Origin: Hyphomicrobium sulfonivorans
Lineage (GTDB): Bacteria > Pseudomonadota > Alphaproteobacteria > Rhizobiales > Hyphomicrobiaceae
DNA: 64,000 bases
NCBI RefSeq assembly: GCF_013306565.1
Contig: NZ_PZPO01000005.1
Location: 186,001 to 250,000 of the forward strand
Direction: 5' to 3'
The position numbers were made by a program, and so were the translations under genes. The notes below the pieces were generated by a model. The model worked only from the letters and a program-made list of their open reading frames with translations. It made no database searches and was not told where the DNA came from. Shown here in pieces: positions 19,070 to 28,181 of the stretch. Numbering within the stretch: the stretch's first letter is position 1; every line of letters begins with the position of its first letter.

Positions 19070-19190
19070 GTCGGCTCAATTTAATGTCGAGCGAACACCC
19101 GGTGCGCATAGTGCCGCGAACGACAATCTCGCAGTTGGGTGGTGGACGTCGCAGCGCGCGTCCGTCGTCTGCTGACGGCACGAGGGCGGC

Positions 19191-20258
19191 ATGAGCAGAC
19201 GCACGGCAACGCTTCTGAAGACGGCGCTGGCAGCGGTGCATTATTCGGGCGCCGGCAATCTTCTTGCGCCCTATACCGCCGGCTCCGGTGTCATCTTCAT
19301 GCTGCATCAGGTGGACCCGGCGCCACCGCACGAGTTCGAGCCCAACCGCATTCTCAAGGTGACGCCGCGCTTCCTCGACGAAGTCGTCGCCAATGTCATC
19401 GATGCCGGCTTCGATGTCATTGCGCTTGATGAGGTGCGTGCGCGCCTTGAAGCACCAAGGCCGGCCAAGCCGTTCGCCTGTTTCACCTTCGATGACGGCT
19501 ATCGCGACAATCGCGAATACGCGTTGCCGATTTTCCGGCGCCACGGCGTGCCGTTCACGATCTATGTTCCAACCGACTTCGCCGACGGCAACGGTGACTT
19601 CTGGTGGTTGACGCTGGAGAAGGTGCTGCGCGCCGCCCCGCAGATCACGCTGGCGATGGGCGGCGAAACGCATCACTTCAGGCTTGCAAACGCCGCCGAG
19701 AAATACGCCGCCCACCATGCAATCTATTGGTGGCTGCGCCGCATCCCTGAGGATCAGGCGCGTGCAGTCGTTGCTGAGCTGGCGGCGGCCTATGGCATCA
19801 ATCCCAAGCTGGCGCATCAGGATCTCATTATGTCGTGGGACGAGTTGCGCGATCTGTCGACCGATCCGCTGGTCACGATAGGCGCCCACACGCGCGGGCA
19901 CTATGCGCTCGCCAAGCTTGACGAGCCGCGCGCCCGCGATGAAATGACGGAAAGCGTCCTGCGTATCGAGGCCGAACTGGGGTTGCCGTGCCGCCACTTC
20001 AGCTATCCCTACGGCGATGAGGGCAGCGCAGGCGAGCGGGAGTTCCGTATTGCCGAAGGGCTGGAACTCGAAACCGCGGTCACAACCCGCAAGGGCCTGC
20101 TATATCCGGAAAACGCTCAGGATATGATGGCGCTGCCACGGCTGTCGCTGAATGGCGACTATCAGGATATGCGCTATGTGAAGGCGCTGCTGTCCGGCGT
20201 GCCGTTCGCGCTTATGAACACACTGAAGAAATTCAGCGGTCGTCGCGTGCCTGCCTAG
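19191..20258 (+). CDS. polysaccharide deacetylase (NodB-homology domain)
   Basis: 355 residues. Carbohydrate esterase family 4 features: CFTFDDGYRDNREYALPIF (metal/base Asp pair, about residue 98), the metal-binding His pair in GAHTRGHYAL, and HFSYPYGDEG. These zinc-type enzymes remove N- or O-acetyl groups from polysaccharides. Members with this long form and no signal peptide usually act in exopolysaccharide or glycan modification. It follows the GumC-type gene by 180 bases and fits the locus. GAGGG precedes the ATG. Confidence 0.85.
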   Translation: MSRRTATLLKTALAAVHYSGAGNLLAPYTAGSGVIFMLHQVDPAPPHEFEPNRILKVTPRFLDEVVANVIDAGFDVIALDEVRARLEAPRPAKPFACFTFDDGYRDNREYALPIFRRHGVPFTIYVPTDFADGNGDFWWLTLEKVLRAAPQITLAMGGETHHFRLANAAEKYAAHHAIYWWLRRIPEDQARAVVAELAAAYGINPKLAHQDLIMSWDELRDLSTDPLVTIGAHTRGHYALAKLDEPRARDEMTESVLRIEAELGLPCRHFSYPYGDEGSAGEREFRIAEGLELETAVTTRKGLLYPENAQDMMALPRLSLNGDYQDMRYVKALLSGVPFALMNTLKKFSGRRVPA

Positions 20259-20497
20259 CGCCTAGCGCCTTGCCCGCGCTCGCCGGATGCGCGATCCACG
20301 AGGCCGCCCGTTTTTGCGTGCGCCTCCCATCGCAACCTTGCACATCCCTGAAAAAGCACGTTTGATCGGCTGGCTGACGTCGCGCGCTAGAGCGATGCAC
20401 TGCAGCATGCCCCTGCTTGCGGTGCACACCACGGCTGTTGATCGCCGCGCGTGGGGCCGTTATCAGACGGTAGGGTACAATCTGGGGGCATGCGCAG

Positions 20498-21577
20498 TTG
20501 GCCGTTTCAATTTCATCGCCTGGGACCGGTGCTGATATTCAGCCGGCTGTCTCCGGCAGCGCCGTGCGGGTCTGGCTCTGGTTCTGTGCCGCGCTGGTTT
20601 TCGCGATGATCGTTGTCGGCGGCGCAACGCGCCTGACGGACAGCGGTCTTTCCATCACCGAATGGCAGCCGCTGCTGGGTGCAATCCCGCCGCTCAACGA
20701 TGCCGACTGGCACACCGCCTTCGAGAAGTACAAAGGCATTCCGCAGTACTCGGTCATGAACGCGGGCATGTCGCTTGAGGACTTCAAGGCGATCTACTGG
20801 TGGGAGTGGGCGCACCGTTTCCTCGGCCGCTTCATCGGGCTCGCATTCGGGCTGCCGTTCCTGTTCTTCTGGCTGTCGGGCCGCGTGCGTGGCGGCTTCG
20901 CGCTCAAGTGCCTTGGTGTTTTTGCGCTTGGCGGACTGCAGGGCTTCATCGGCTGGTATATGGTCAAGTCCGGGCTGGTGGACCGCGTGGACGTCAGCCA
21001 GTATCGGCTAACGCTGCACCTCATCACCGCATTCGCGATCCTTTCGCTGCTGGTATGGCTCGCCTTGAGTGCGGCGCCGGAGGGCGAGCGCATACGCTTT
21101 CTCAATGTCACGCCGGCACAGCGCCTGACCGCGATTGCGCTGTTCGTTCTCATATTTTTTCAGTCGGCGCTGGGGGCGCTGGTGGCCGGACTTAACGCCG
21201 GCCTGACCTACAACACCTGGCCGCTGATGGACGGCAGGATCGTGCCGGACGGGCTGTTCATGCAGCATCCGTGGTACATCAACTTTTTCGAGAACATCAC
21301 CACCGTTCAATTCGATCACCGCATGGTGGCCTATGCGGTCGTCACGCTGGGGCTGATCCACTTCGTGACGCTGGTGCGTTCGGCGGATGATGAGCGCATC
21401 GTCCGGTCGGGTGCGCTGCTGGCGATATGCCTGCTGGCCCAGATGCTGCTCGGTATCTGGACGCTCCTGGCTGTGGTGCCGCTGTCGCTGGGGCTCGCGC
21501 ATCAGGGCGGGGCGGCGATCGTCATTGCGGTCGCGACGCTGCACCTGCATCGGATTGCCAGCGCGTCGAAAGCCTGA
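20498..21577 (+). CDS. ctaA: heme A synthase (COX15/CtaA family)
   Basis: 359 residues, eight predicted membrane helices. It oxidises the C8 methyl of heme O to make heme A for aa3-type oxidases. The heme-ligand histidines are visible in WEWAHRFLGRFIG, LHLITAFAI, FDHRMVAYA and GLAHQGGA, and the N-terminal GGATRLTDSGLSITEWQP signature is intact. The first usable start is TTG at 20498; no in-frame ATG precedes the first helix, and the start remains uncertain. Monocistronic, followed by two palindromic repeats. Confidence 0.93.
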   Translation: MAVSISSPGTGADIQPAVSGSAVRVWLWFCAALVFAMIVVGGATRLTDSGLSITEWQPLLGAIPPLNDADWHTAFEKYKGIPQYSVMNAGMSLEDFKAIYWWEWAHRFLGRFIGLAFGLPFLFFWLSGRVRGGFALKCLGVFALGGLQGFIGWYMVKSGLVDRVDVSQYRLTLHLITAFAILSLLVWLALSAAPEGERIRFLNVTPAQRLTAIALFVLIFFQSALGALVAGLNAGLTYNTWPLMDGRIVPDGLFMQHPWYINFFENITTVQFDHRMVAYAVVTLGLIHFVTLVRSADDERIVRSGALLAICLLAQMLLGIWTLLAVVPLSLGLAHQGGAAIVIAVATLHLHRIASASKA

Positions 21578-21588
21578 GCTTTTTTATG

Positions 21589-21628
21589 GCGCTCGGCGAC
21601 CGGCTCCCGGAACGGGAGTCGCCAGCGC
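21589..21628. repeat. REP-like nested palindrome, copy 1
   Basis: Outer arms GCGCTCGGCGAC and GTCGCCAGCGC flank an inner hairpin CTCCCGGAACGGGAG. Same family as copies at 21639 and 30477-30793. It lies 11 bases past ctaA and is preceded by AGCTTTTTT. Confidence 0.8.
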
Positions 21629-21638
21629 TACCTAAAAC

Positions 21639-21680
21639 GCGCTCGGCGGCCCGGCTCCCGGAACGGGAGTCGCTGAGCGC
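21639..21680. repeat. REP-like nested palindrome, copy 2
   Basis: GCGCTCGGCGGCCCGGC, inner hairpin CTCCCGGAACGGGAG, then GTCGCTGAGCGC and CAAAAAAGCT. With copy 1 it forms a larger inverted arrangement whose outer ends AGCTTTTTT and AAAAAAGCT are complementary, a REPIN-like pair between the convergent ctaA and argC genes. It could also end transcription from both sides. Confidence 0.8.
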
Positions 21681-21704
21681 CAAAAAAGCTGCCGCGAGTG
21701 CGCT

Positions 21705-22640
21705 TTACAGACCCAGCATCAGCCGTATGTTCTGAACCGCTGCGCCGGCAGCGCCCTTGCCGAGATTGTCGAGCCGCGCCATCAGCACGGCCTGATTGTG
21801 CGCGGCGCTGCCGAACACATAAAGCTCCATGCCGTCCTGGCCCTCGATCTCGTCCGCAGCCAGCCGGTTGAGATTTGCCGCCGGCTCGCGCGCAACGCTC
21901 ACGCGCTCCTGCCCGGCGTAATGCACATCGAGGGCCAGCTCCAGATCGCGCAGGCAGGGCTTGCCCGGCAGCACGTCGAGATGCAGCGGTATCGAGACGA
22001 TCATGCCTTGCCGGAAATTGCCCACCGACGGCACGAAAATAGGCCGCCGCGTCAGCCCGCCATAGGTCATCAGCTCCGGCACATGCTTGTGCTCAAGCCC
22101 AAGCGCATAGAGCTCGAAAGCGGGCGCGGTGCCAGCCTCGTAAGCTTCGATCATTGAACGCCCGCCGCCGGAGTAACCGCTGACGGCGTTGACAGTGATG
22201 GGGTGATCCGCAGGCACCAGCCCGGCGTCGACCAGCGGCCGGATCAACGCGATGGCGCCGGTCGGATAGCAACCCGGATTAGCTACCCGCGCCGCTGAGC
22301 GCACGGCGTCGGCCTGGGCGCGGTTCAGCTCGGGAAAGCCATAGGCCCATCCGGCTCCGGTGCGGTGCGCGGTGGAGGCATCGAGAATGCGCGGCGCTTC
22401 ATCGCCAAGGCTGTCGGCCATCGCCACGGCTTCGCGCGCGGCATCGTCCGGCAGGCACAGCACCACCAGATCGGCGGCCCGCAACAGTTCCATGCGCGCA
22501 GCGTTGTCCTTGCGCAGAGCCGGATCGATGCTCAGCACCTCAATGCCCTGCATGTCCGCCAGTCGTTCGCGGATCTGCAGGCCGGTGGTTCCGGCTTCAC
22601 CGTCAATGAAGATCTGCGCTGGTTTGGCCTGTGTGCCCAT
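21705..22640 (-). CDS. argC: N-acetyl-gamma-glutamyl-phosphate reductase (short, type 2)
   Basis: 311 residues. It reduces N-acetylglutamyl phosphate with NADPH in arginine synthesis. Visible: the dinucleotide-binding start [18 protein letters not shown], the catalytic Cys in [29 protein letters not shown] and the C-terminal [24 protein letters not shown]. The roughly 310-residue type 2 form is typical of proteobacteria. In alphaproteobacteria argC commonly follows rplM-rpsI; here a terC gene separates it from them. Confidence 0.94.
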   Translation of the reverse strand: MGTQAKPAQIFIDGEAGTTGLQIRERLADMQGIEVLSIDPALRKDNAARMELLRAADLVVLCLPDDAAREAVAMADSLGDEAPRILDASTAHRTGAGWAYGFPELNRAQADAVRSAARVANPGCYPTGAIALIRPLVDAGLVPADHPITVNAVSGYSGGGRSMIEAYEAGTAPAFELYALGLEHKHVPELMTYGGLTRRPIFVPSVGNFRQGMIVSIPLHLDVLPGKPCLRDLELALDVHYAGQERVSVAREPAANLNRLAADEIEGQDGMELYVFGSAAHNQAVLMARLDNLGKGAAGAAVQNIRLMLGL

Positions 22641-22705
22641 GGCGGCATTGCCCTGTGCTCTTAAGTTGCCCTGTTCGAAAGCGATAGCCTGCCTCGAAAC
22701 ACTTG

Positions 22706-22730
22706 GGGCGCGGCTTATTCTGCCGCGCCC
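22706..22730 (-). terminator. GC-rich hairpin between terC and argC
   Basis: GGGCGCGGC (22706-22714) and GCCGCGCCC (22722-22730) form a perfect 9-bp stem with loop TTATTCT. It lies about 60 bases after terC and 65 before argC. Reading leftward the T tract is weak, so it may attenuate rather than end transcription. Confidence 0.45.
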
Positions 22731-22791
22731 TGTAAGTAAACTACCTGCCTACGTTGCTATGGCCGGAAAACAAGGCCATGCGGCGCGGCTG

Positions 22792-23538
22792 TTATGAAAA
22801 GCCCAATCGGTGCTTGATGCCCTGCCACAGGGTTTCGGAGCAGCCGAAGTTGAACGCCTGGCACGTAACCTCGTGGGAGCCCTTGTAGATCATCTCCAGC
22901 GCCACCCACAGGATGACCAGCAGGCCGATCCACGTGATCCAGGGATACTTAACCAGCAGCTTGGCGATGTAGGCCGAGGCAACCGCCATCAGGATGATCG
23001 CAACTGCAAGGCCGATGACCAGCACCAGCGTCGAGCCCTTGGCCGCGCCAGCCACCGCCAGCACGTTATCGAGCGACATTGAGACGTCGGCGATGATGAT
23101 AAGACCGACAGCGGACCAGAAACTCATGTCGCCGTCATCGCCGTTGCCTGATCCGGCAACGCTATCGGCGTCACCGTGGTGGCTGCCGGTTTTGATCTGG
23201 AGATACATCTTCCAGCACACCCACAGCAGCAGGATGCCGCCGGCAAGCGTCAGGCCGATGATGCCGAGGAGCTGAACCGTTATGGCCGCAAAGAAGATGC
23301 GCAGCACAACAGCGGCGGTGATACCCCAGAAAATAACGCGGCTGCGCATTTCCTTGGGCACGCGCGAGGCTGCCAGACCGACGATGATGGCGTTATCGCC
23401 CGCCAGCACCAGATCGATCATGATGATGTTCATCAGTGGAACGAAGTTCTGGCGGTACCACTCCGGCGAAACAAGATGCTGTGCTTCTTCCGCGATGACC
23501 CCATAAAGATAGCTGAGGTCCTGTAATAGCCAGTCCAT
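22792..23538 (-). CDS. TerC family integral membrane protein
   Basis: 248 residues with seven or so hydrophobic segments and the two Asp-rich motifs of the TerC superfamily, MIDLVLAGDNAIIVGLA and DVSMSLDNVLAVAGAAKG. These motifs are expected to bind a metal ion in the membrane; members act in manganese or other metal export and in metalating exported proteins. The specific ion is not predictable. ATG 23538 begins the conserved MDWLLQDLSYLYG; the longer frame upstream has no support. It interrupts the usual rplM-rpsI-argC order. Confidence 0.87.
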   Translation of the reverse strand: MDWLLQDLSYLYGVIAEEAQHLVSPEWYRQNFVPLMNIIMIDLVLAGDNAIIVGLAASRVPKEMRSRVIFWGITAAVVLRIFFAAITVQLLGIIGLTLAGGILLLWVCWKMYLQIKTGSHHGDADSVAGSGNGDDGDMSFWSAVGLIIIADVSMSLDNVLAVAGAAKGSTLVLVIGLAVAIILMAVASAYIAKLLVKYPWITWIGLLVILWVALEMIYKGSHEVTCQAFNFGCSETLWQGIKHRLGFS

Positions 23539-23670
23539 CCTGCACCCTGTGTTATGTCGGGCCGCGCGTGGCAGGCCCAACTTCCATCCCCGCGGGTATG
23601 TGGCACCGCAGCCAGAAGCGGGCAAGTGGGCGCGGCGCAAAAAACGCCTTCAAATAGCCGTCATAAGCAG

Positions 23671-23697
23671 AACGGGCCGCCCGATGGGCAGCCCGTT
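23671..23697 (-). terminator. terminator-like hairpin after rpsI
   Basis: AACGGGC (23671-23677) pairs with GCCCGTT (23691-23697), with an inner CCC/GGG stem. Read leftward it is followed by TTCTGCTTAT, moderately T-rich. Position: about 30 bases past the rpsI stop. Confidence 0.55.
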
Positions 23698-23729
23698 GCA
23701 ATGTCGGTAGTGGCGAAAATGCCGTCGCC

Positions 23730-24209
23730 TTAGCGCTTCGAGAACTGGAAGCTGCGGCGGGCCTTTGCGCGGCCATACTTCTTGCGTTCCACCACGCGGC
23801 TGTCGCGGGTAAGGAAGCCGCCCTTCTTCAGCACCGAACGCAGGTCCGGCTCGAAGTAGGTGAGGGCCTTGGAGATACCGTGACGGACGGCGCCGGCCTG
23901 ACCGGACAGACCACCACCGTGAACGGTCACGTTGATGTCATACTGGGTGGCGCGGTTAGCGGCGGCCAGCGGCTGCTGAAGCAGCATCTGCAGCACCGGA
24001 CGTGCGAAGTATGCGGTGTAGTCCTTCGCGTTGACGGTGATGGTGCCACGACCCGGCTTGATCCAGACGCGGGCGACGGCGTTCTTGCGCTTGCCGGTGG
24101 CATAGGCGCGGCCGAGGCTGTCCAGCTTCTGCACATGGACGGGGGCTTCCGCAGCCACAACGCCCTTGATTTCGCCGAGGTCTTCCAAAGACTTGGTTTC
24201 TTGTGCCAT
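23730..24209 (-). CDS. rpsI: 30S ribosomal protein S9
   Basis: 159 residues, the alphaproteobacterial length with about 30 extra N-terminal residues. Core motifs: [37 protein letters not shown] and the basic C-terminal tail ending FSKR that reaches the P-site tRNA. It starts five bases after rplM, the standard two-gene operon. Confidence 0.97.
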   Translation of the reverse strand: MAQETKSLEDLGEIKGVVAAEAPVHVQKLDSLGRAYATGKRKNAVARVWIKPGRGTITVNAKDYTAYFARPVLQMLLQQPLAAANRATQYDINVTVHGGGLSGQAGAVRHGISKALTYFEPDLRSVLKKGGFLTRDSRVVERKKYGRAKARRSFQFSKR

Positions 24210-24214
24210 TGTCC

Positions 24215-24676
24215 TTAGCCCCTCTTGTTCTTGCGGTTGAGGCCAGCCACGTCGAGCAGCTCCGGCTGCTGTGCCTCGTGGGGGTGCTCGTTACCCTTGT
24301 AGACCTTCAGGTTACGCATAAGCTGACGCTGCAGCGGACCGCGCTTCAGCATGCGCTCAACGGCCTTGACGACAACGCGCTCCGGGAACCGGCCTTCGAG
24401 CAGGCGGCGCGGGGTGGTCTCCTTGATGCCGCCCGGATGACCGGTGTGGCGGTAATAGACCTTGTCGGTGAGCTTGTTGCCGGAGAAAATCACCTTGTCC
24501 GCATTGATGACGACAATGTTGTCGCCGCAATCAACGTGCGGGGTGTAGATCGGCTTGTGCTTGCCCTTGAGACGGGTGGCGATGAGAGCGGCGAGACGAC
24601 CGACGACGAGACCTTCAGCGTCGATCAGGATCCACTTCTTCTCCACCTCGGCGGGCTTGGCGACGAATGTCGTCAT
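24215..24676 (-). CDS. rplM: 50S ribosomal protein L13
   Basis: 153 residues. Typical motifs: [49 protein letters not shown] and [20 protein letters not shown]. An early assembly protein of the large subunit. First gene of the rplM-rpsI operon; an AGGAGCCTCC stretch precedes its ATG. Confidence 0.97.
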   Translation of the reverse strand: MTTFVAKPAEVEKKWILIDAEGLVVGRLAALIATRLKGKHKPIYTPHVDCGDNIVVINADKVIFSGNKLTDKVYYRHTGHPGGIKETTPRRLLEGRFPERVVVKAVERMLKRGPLQRQLMRNLKVYKGNEHPHEAQQPELLDVAGLNRKNKRG

Positions 24677-25041
24677 AGTCGGAGGCTCCTGATAGGGGCG
24701 CCAGACGGACGACAGATGCCATCTCAGCAGGCGCGAGTGGCGCCTTGAAATCAGATTGCCTGGAATCTGTCAATCGACAATGCAATGAAAAATGAAAACA
24801 CAAGCAAAAACAATATGTTGCGCAATGTGGTATTATAATACCGCTTCGATATTCCGGCCAGCGTTGCCCGGTTGGAGCACATTTCCGCCGAGCTAATGCT
24901 CAAAATGAAGCCCCAGGCGTGGCAACGGGGTGCCAATCCTGTGGTCTGCGTATTAAATGCAACGGAAGCGCCGCATACTGTTGATTCGAATGCCATCGAT
25001 GGCTTCAGCGGCTACATAATCCAGCGGAGGAACGGAACGCT
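24677..25041. promoter_or_regulatory. AT-rich upstream region of rplM, divergent from an exported protein gene
   Basis: 365 bases without a gene. On the reverse strand TTGACA (24769-24774) is a perfect -35 for rplM, with the weak -10 candidate ATTTCA 17 bases on. Further up, GGTATTATAATACC (24829-24842) is a perfect 14-base palindrome containing TATAAT on both strands. The stretch is clearly AT-richer than the surrounding chromosome. Confidence 0.45.
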
Positions 25042-25596
25042 ATGCGGCAGGCACTATCTGGTTCGATCTCAAAGCTATTGGCTCCCTGTCTGGCGGCGAT
25101 GCTTGCTTTCGTCGCGTTCTCCGCGCCAGTTCTCGCAGAGGATCAGGACGCGGCGGACGAGCCGATCAAGCAGATGCGTCTCACCGAAGAGCAGGTGAAG
25201 AATTTCATCGCTGCACAGCCTGACCTGACCACCGTAACTTCCAAGCTGCAGGGCGCCGACGACACCATTGAGCCCGAGCTCCAGAACGAACTCGACGAGA
25301 TGGCCCGTAAGCATGGCTTCTCCGACTTCGCCGAGCTGGACGACGTAGCGGCCAACATCTCGATCGTCATGGCGGGGCTGGATTCCAAGACCGGCGAATT
25401 TATCGAACCTGTCGACGCTCTTAAAAAAGAGCTCGAAGAGGTGAACGCCGATACATCGTTGACCGACGAAGACAAGAAGCAGCTCGTCGATGAACTGAAC
25501 GAGGCCATCAGCACGACGCCGAAACTCCAGTTCATGGAAAACGTTGAGCTGGTGAAGCAGCACTGGGACGAGATTGAAAAGTCGCTGCAGGACTGA
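25042..25596 (+). CDS. exported hypothetical protein, helical and acidic
   Basis: 184 residues. Sec signal peptide ending near FSAPVLAED, then an acidic, mostly helical chain (MRLTEEQVKNFIAAQPDLTT; DALKKELEEVNADTSLTDED) with no Cys in the mature part and no membrane segment. No enzyme motif. Similar small periplasmic proteins are common in Hyphomicrobiales but function is unknown. It lies between divergent rplM and an enoyl-CoA hydratase gene 90 bases downstream. GGAGGAACGG precedes the ATG. Confidence 0.75.
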   Translation: MRQALSGSISKLLAPCLAAMLAFVAFSAPVLAEDQDAADEPIKQMRLTEEQVKNFIAAQPDLTTVTSKLQGADDTIEPELQNELDEMARKHGFSDFAELDDVAANISIVMAGLDSKTGEFIEPVDALKKELEEVNADTSLTDEDKKQLVDELNEAISTTPKLQFMENVELVKQHWDEIEKSLQD

Positions 25597-25686
25597 CAAC
25601 CCGATCCCACGCAACGCATCGTCGCCCACCGGGACGCGACAGACGCAAATGTGAATGTGCAGCGGCGCGCCGCAGGACCAAGAGCA

Positions 25687-26526
25687 ATGCAACACCAGCC
25701 CGAAGAAGCTTCAACCGACAGCGCCGCGCACAGCGAGGTTTTGCTGCTGCTGGAGCGCCCGGTGCCGCGGGTTGCGCTGCTCACGCTCAACCGTCCGGCG
25801 GCGCGCAATGCGCTGTCGCTCGCGTTGCTTGAGGCATTGCAGTCGGCAGTCGAAGCGCTGGGCCGCGACGACGATATCAGCGTGATCGTGATTGCGGCGG
25901 CCGGGCCGGTGTTTTCATCGGGTCACGATCTGAAGGAACTCACCGCCCATCGCGCCGACACCGATGCGGGCCTCGCGTTCTTCACCGAGACGATGACGCG
26001 TTGTGCTTCCGTCATGCAGGCTATCATTGCGTGTCCGAAGCCGGTCATAGCGGCAGTGCAGGGCACTGCGACTGCGGCCGGTTGCCAGCTCGTGGCAACG
26101 TGCGATCTGGCCGTCGCGGCTGAAAATGCGCACTTCGCAACGCCGGGCGTCAACATCGGGCTGTTCTGTTCAACGCCAATGGTGGCGCTGTCGCGCAACG
26201 TATCGCGCAAGATCGCGATGGAAATGCTGCTGCTAGGCGAGATGATAACCGCTGAGCAGGCGGCAGCGCACGGGCTCGTCAATCGCGTCGTGCCGCAAGG
26301 GCAGGCGCTGGAGCACGCGCTGGCGATGGCGGAGAAAATCGCGGTCAAATCGCCGCTCACCGTATCCATCGGCAAGCGCGCGTTTTACGAGCAGGCGCAG
26401 ATGCCGCTGGCCGAAGCCTATGCCTACACCGCTGACGTGATGGTGCGGAACATGCTGGCGCGTGACGCCGAAGAGGGCATCGGCGCGTTCCTGGGCAAGC
26501 GCAAGCCGGAATGGAAAGGCTGCTGA
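25687..26526 (+). CDS. enoyl-CoA hydratase/isomerase family protein
   Basis: 279 residues of crotonase fold. The oxyanion-hole segments are present: FSSGHDLKELTAHR and GTATAAGCQLVATCDLAVAA, followed by FATPGVNIGLFCSTPMVAL. The usual second catalytic Glu lies at or near the Phe-Cys-Ser segment and is absent, as in ECHDC3-like members, so hydratase activity is not assured. ATG 25687 is chosen over a GTG 36 bases upstream. Close to the CoA-binding protein gene downstream. Confidence 0.85.
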   Translation: MQHQPEEASTDSAAHSEVLLLLERPVPRVALLTLNRPAARNALSLALLEALQSAVEALGRDDDISVIVIAAAGPVFSSGHDLKELTAHRADTDAGLAFFTETMTRCASVMQAIIACPKPVIAAVQGTATAAGCQLVATCDLAVAAENAHFATPGVNIGLFCSTPMVALSRNVSRKIAMEMLLLGEMITAEQAAAHGLVNRVVPQGQALEHALAMAEKIAVKSPLTVSIGKRAFYEQAQMPLAEAYAYTADVMVRNMLARDAEEGIGAFLGKRKPEWKGC

Positions 26527-26566
26527 GTTACGCGGTGCGCTCGCGTGCGCTTCACACAGGCTACAC

Positions 26567-27016
26567 ATGTACCACGACCATTACAGCGACGATTACGTCG
26601 CCGACATCTTGCGCGCCGCGCGCGTGATTGCGGTGCTCGGCGCTTCGCCCAATCCCGCGCGGCCAAGTTATGGCGTGATGCAGTTTCTCATCGGCAAGGG
26701 ATACACCGTGCATCCCGTCAATCCCGGCCACGCCGGCGGCACCATCCTGGGTCGCACCGTTTATGCACGTCTTGCCGATGTTCCAGCGCCGGTTGATCTC
26801 GTCGACATTTTCCGCAATCAAAACGCGTTGCTCGATGCCACGCGGCAGGCCATTGCCGACAAGGATCGGCTCGGTATCGGCGCAGTCTGGATGCAACTCG
26901 GTTTGAGCGATGCCGACGCCGCGCGAGAGGCGGAAGCCGCCGGTTTGCAGGTGGTGATGAACCGCTGTCCAAAGATTGAATACGGCAGGCTGGAGCAGGC
27001 CATCTCGCGCGACTAA
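26567..27016 (+). CDS. CoA-binding protein (YccU family)
   Basis: 149 residues, a single Rossmann domain of the CoA_binding type: ARVIAVLGASPNPARPSYGV, GYTVHPVNPGHAGGTILG, VDLVDIFRNQNALLD and GIGAVWMQLGLSD, with the family Cys in VVMNRCPKIEYGRL. Such proteins bind CoA or a nucleotide; cellular role unclear. Gap of 40 bases from the enoyl-CoA hydratase gene, so probably co-transcribed. Confidence 0.87.
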   Translation: MYHDHYSDDYVADILRAARVIAVLGASPNPARPSYGVMQFLIGKGYTVHPVNPGHAGGTILGRTVYARLADVPAPVDLVDIFRNQNALLDATRQAIADKDRLGIGAVWMQLGLSDADAAREAEAAGLQVVMNRCPKIEYGRLEQAISRD

Positions 27017-27197
27017 CACTGACAATACTGATGCGAGTGCCTTAGTCGCCGACATTCCCAAGCGGACATTTTCACCCGCCGTTACGTGATCGCCTGCGAC
27101 TGCTCTCCTATTGCTCCCGGAAAGTTCCGTTCCCGTTCCCTCTTGTCGCGCGCGGGCCACTCCCTACCTAGGGAGGCGGCTTGAGCGAGGAAACAGG

Positions 27198-28004
27198 ATG
27201 ATCGACGCAACGCGCATTTTAGACCTTCTGGTCGGCGGACAGCAGGGCGGTGTTGTCCCGCAGCAGCCGGGTGGCCAACCCGCTGCACAGCCGCAGGGCG
27301 GGGCCGGTGCCAACGATCTGGTGGAGCGTGCGCGCGGCATACTCGGCAACGTCACGGGCGCCATTCCGGGCGGTTTCGGCGGCGGCGTTGCGGGTGGTGT
27401 CGCGGCTGGCGCGATCACGTCGCTGCTGCTTGGCTCCAAGGCCGGTCGCGAATTGGCCGGCGATGCGCTGAAGCTCGGCGCGGCCGCTGCGCTCGGTGGA
27501 TTGGCCTATCGCGCTTACAACAATTATCGCGCCGGCCAGACCGTTGGCGGGACCGCTGGTGGTGTGCCTGCGGGTGCATCGGTGCCGCCTGTTGCTGCGC
27601 CGCCTGCCGTTCCCAGGGCCGCCATCAACGAGCACGCATTGGTGCTGGTGCGGGCGATGATCGCCGCGGCCATGTCCGATGGCGTCGTGGACGCGACGGA
27701 GCGGGAGGCCATCGTCGGCCGTCTGGCGGCGCTTGGCATCACCTCCGAGGAGCAGAGTTTTCTGGAGGCCGAAATCGCCCGCCCGTGGTCGCCGGCGCAA
27801 TTTGCAGCTTCAACCCCGGTGCCGGAGCAGCGGGCCGAGATCTATCTCGCGTCGTCGCTGGCCATCGACGCCGACACTGACGCTGAACGCGCGTACCTGA
27901 ATTATCTGGCGGCCACGCTCGGCCTCGATGCGCAGCTTGTGGCGCATCTTGAGGATGCTGTGCGGCAGGCAAAGTCCGGCGCGGTGCCCACTCTCACGGT
28001 CTGA
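27198..28004 (+). CDS. DUF533/TerB-like inner-membrane associated protein
   Basis: 268 residues. The N-terminal part is rich in Gly, Gln and Pro with a hydrophobic glycine stretch (about residues 55-80). The C-terminal 115 residues form a helical TerB-like DUF533 domain (HALVLVRAMIAAAMSDGVVD, TEREAIVGRLAALGI, AYLNYLAATLGLDAQLVAHL). Related to YebE. Function unknown; a metal-binding role is suggested for TerB domains. Start ATG 27198 has GAGGAAACAGG upstream. Own terminator at 28045. Confidence 0.83.
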   Translation: MIDATRILDLLVGGQQGGVVPQQPGGQPAAQPQGGAGANDLVERARGILGNVTGAIPGGFGGGVAGGVAAGAITSLLLGSKAGRELAGDALKLGAAAALGGLAYRAYNNYRAGQTVGGTAGGVPAGASVPPVAAPPAVPRAAINEHALVLVRAMIAAAMSDGVVDATEREAIVGRLAALGITSEEQSFLEAEIARPWSPAQFAASTPVPEQRAEIYLASSLAIDADTDAERAYLNYLAATLGLDAQLVAHLEDAVRQAKSGAVPTLTV

Positions 28005-28044
28005 GCACCGGTTTCACATCGGGGCGATCAAACCCTCTCTATAC

Positions 28045-28079
28045 AACGCCGCCATGGTCTCAGGACGTGGCGGCGTTTT
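28045..28079 (+). terminator. rho-independent terminator of the DUF533 gene
   Basis: AACGCCGCCA (28045-28054) and TGGCGGCGTT (28068-28077) form a perfect 10-bp stem ending in TTTT. It lies 41 bases past the stop codon. Confidence 0.75.
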
Positions 28080-28181
28080 CGTCGTTTTAGGCCGCGCGCA
28101 TCCGCGGCTGAATGTGCGGCAAGGTCGTGCATAGCCAACCTTGCCCTTGCCGCCGGGCGCGCCGCGCGCTAGCCCATCGGC

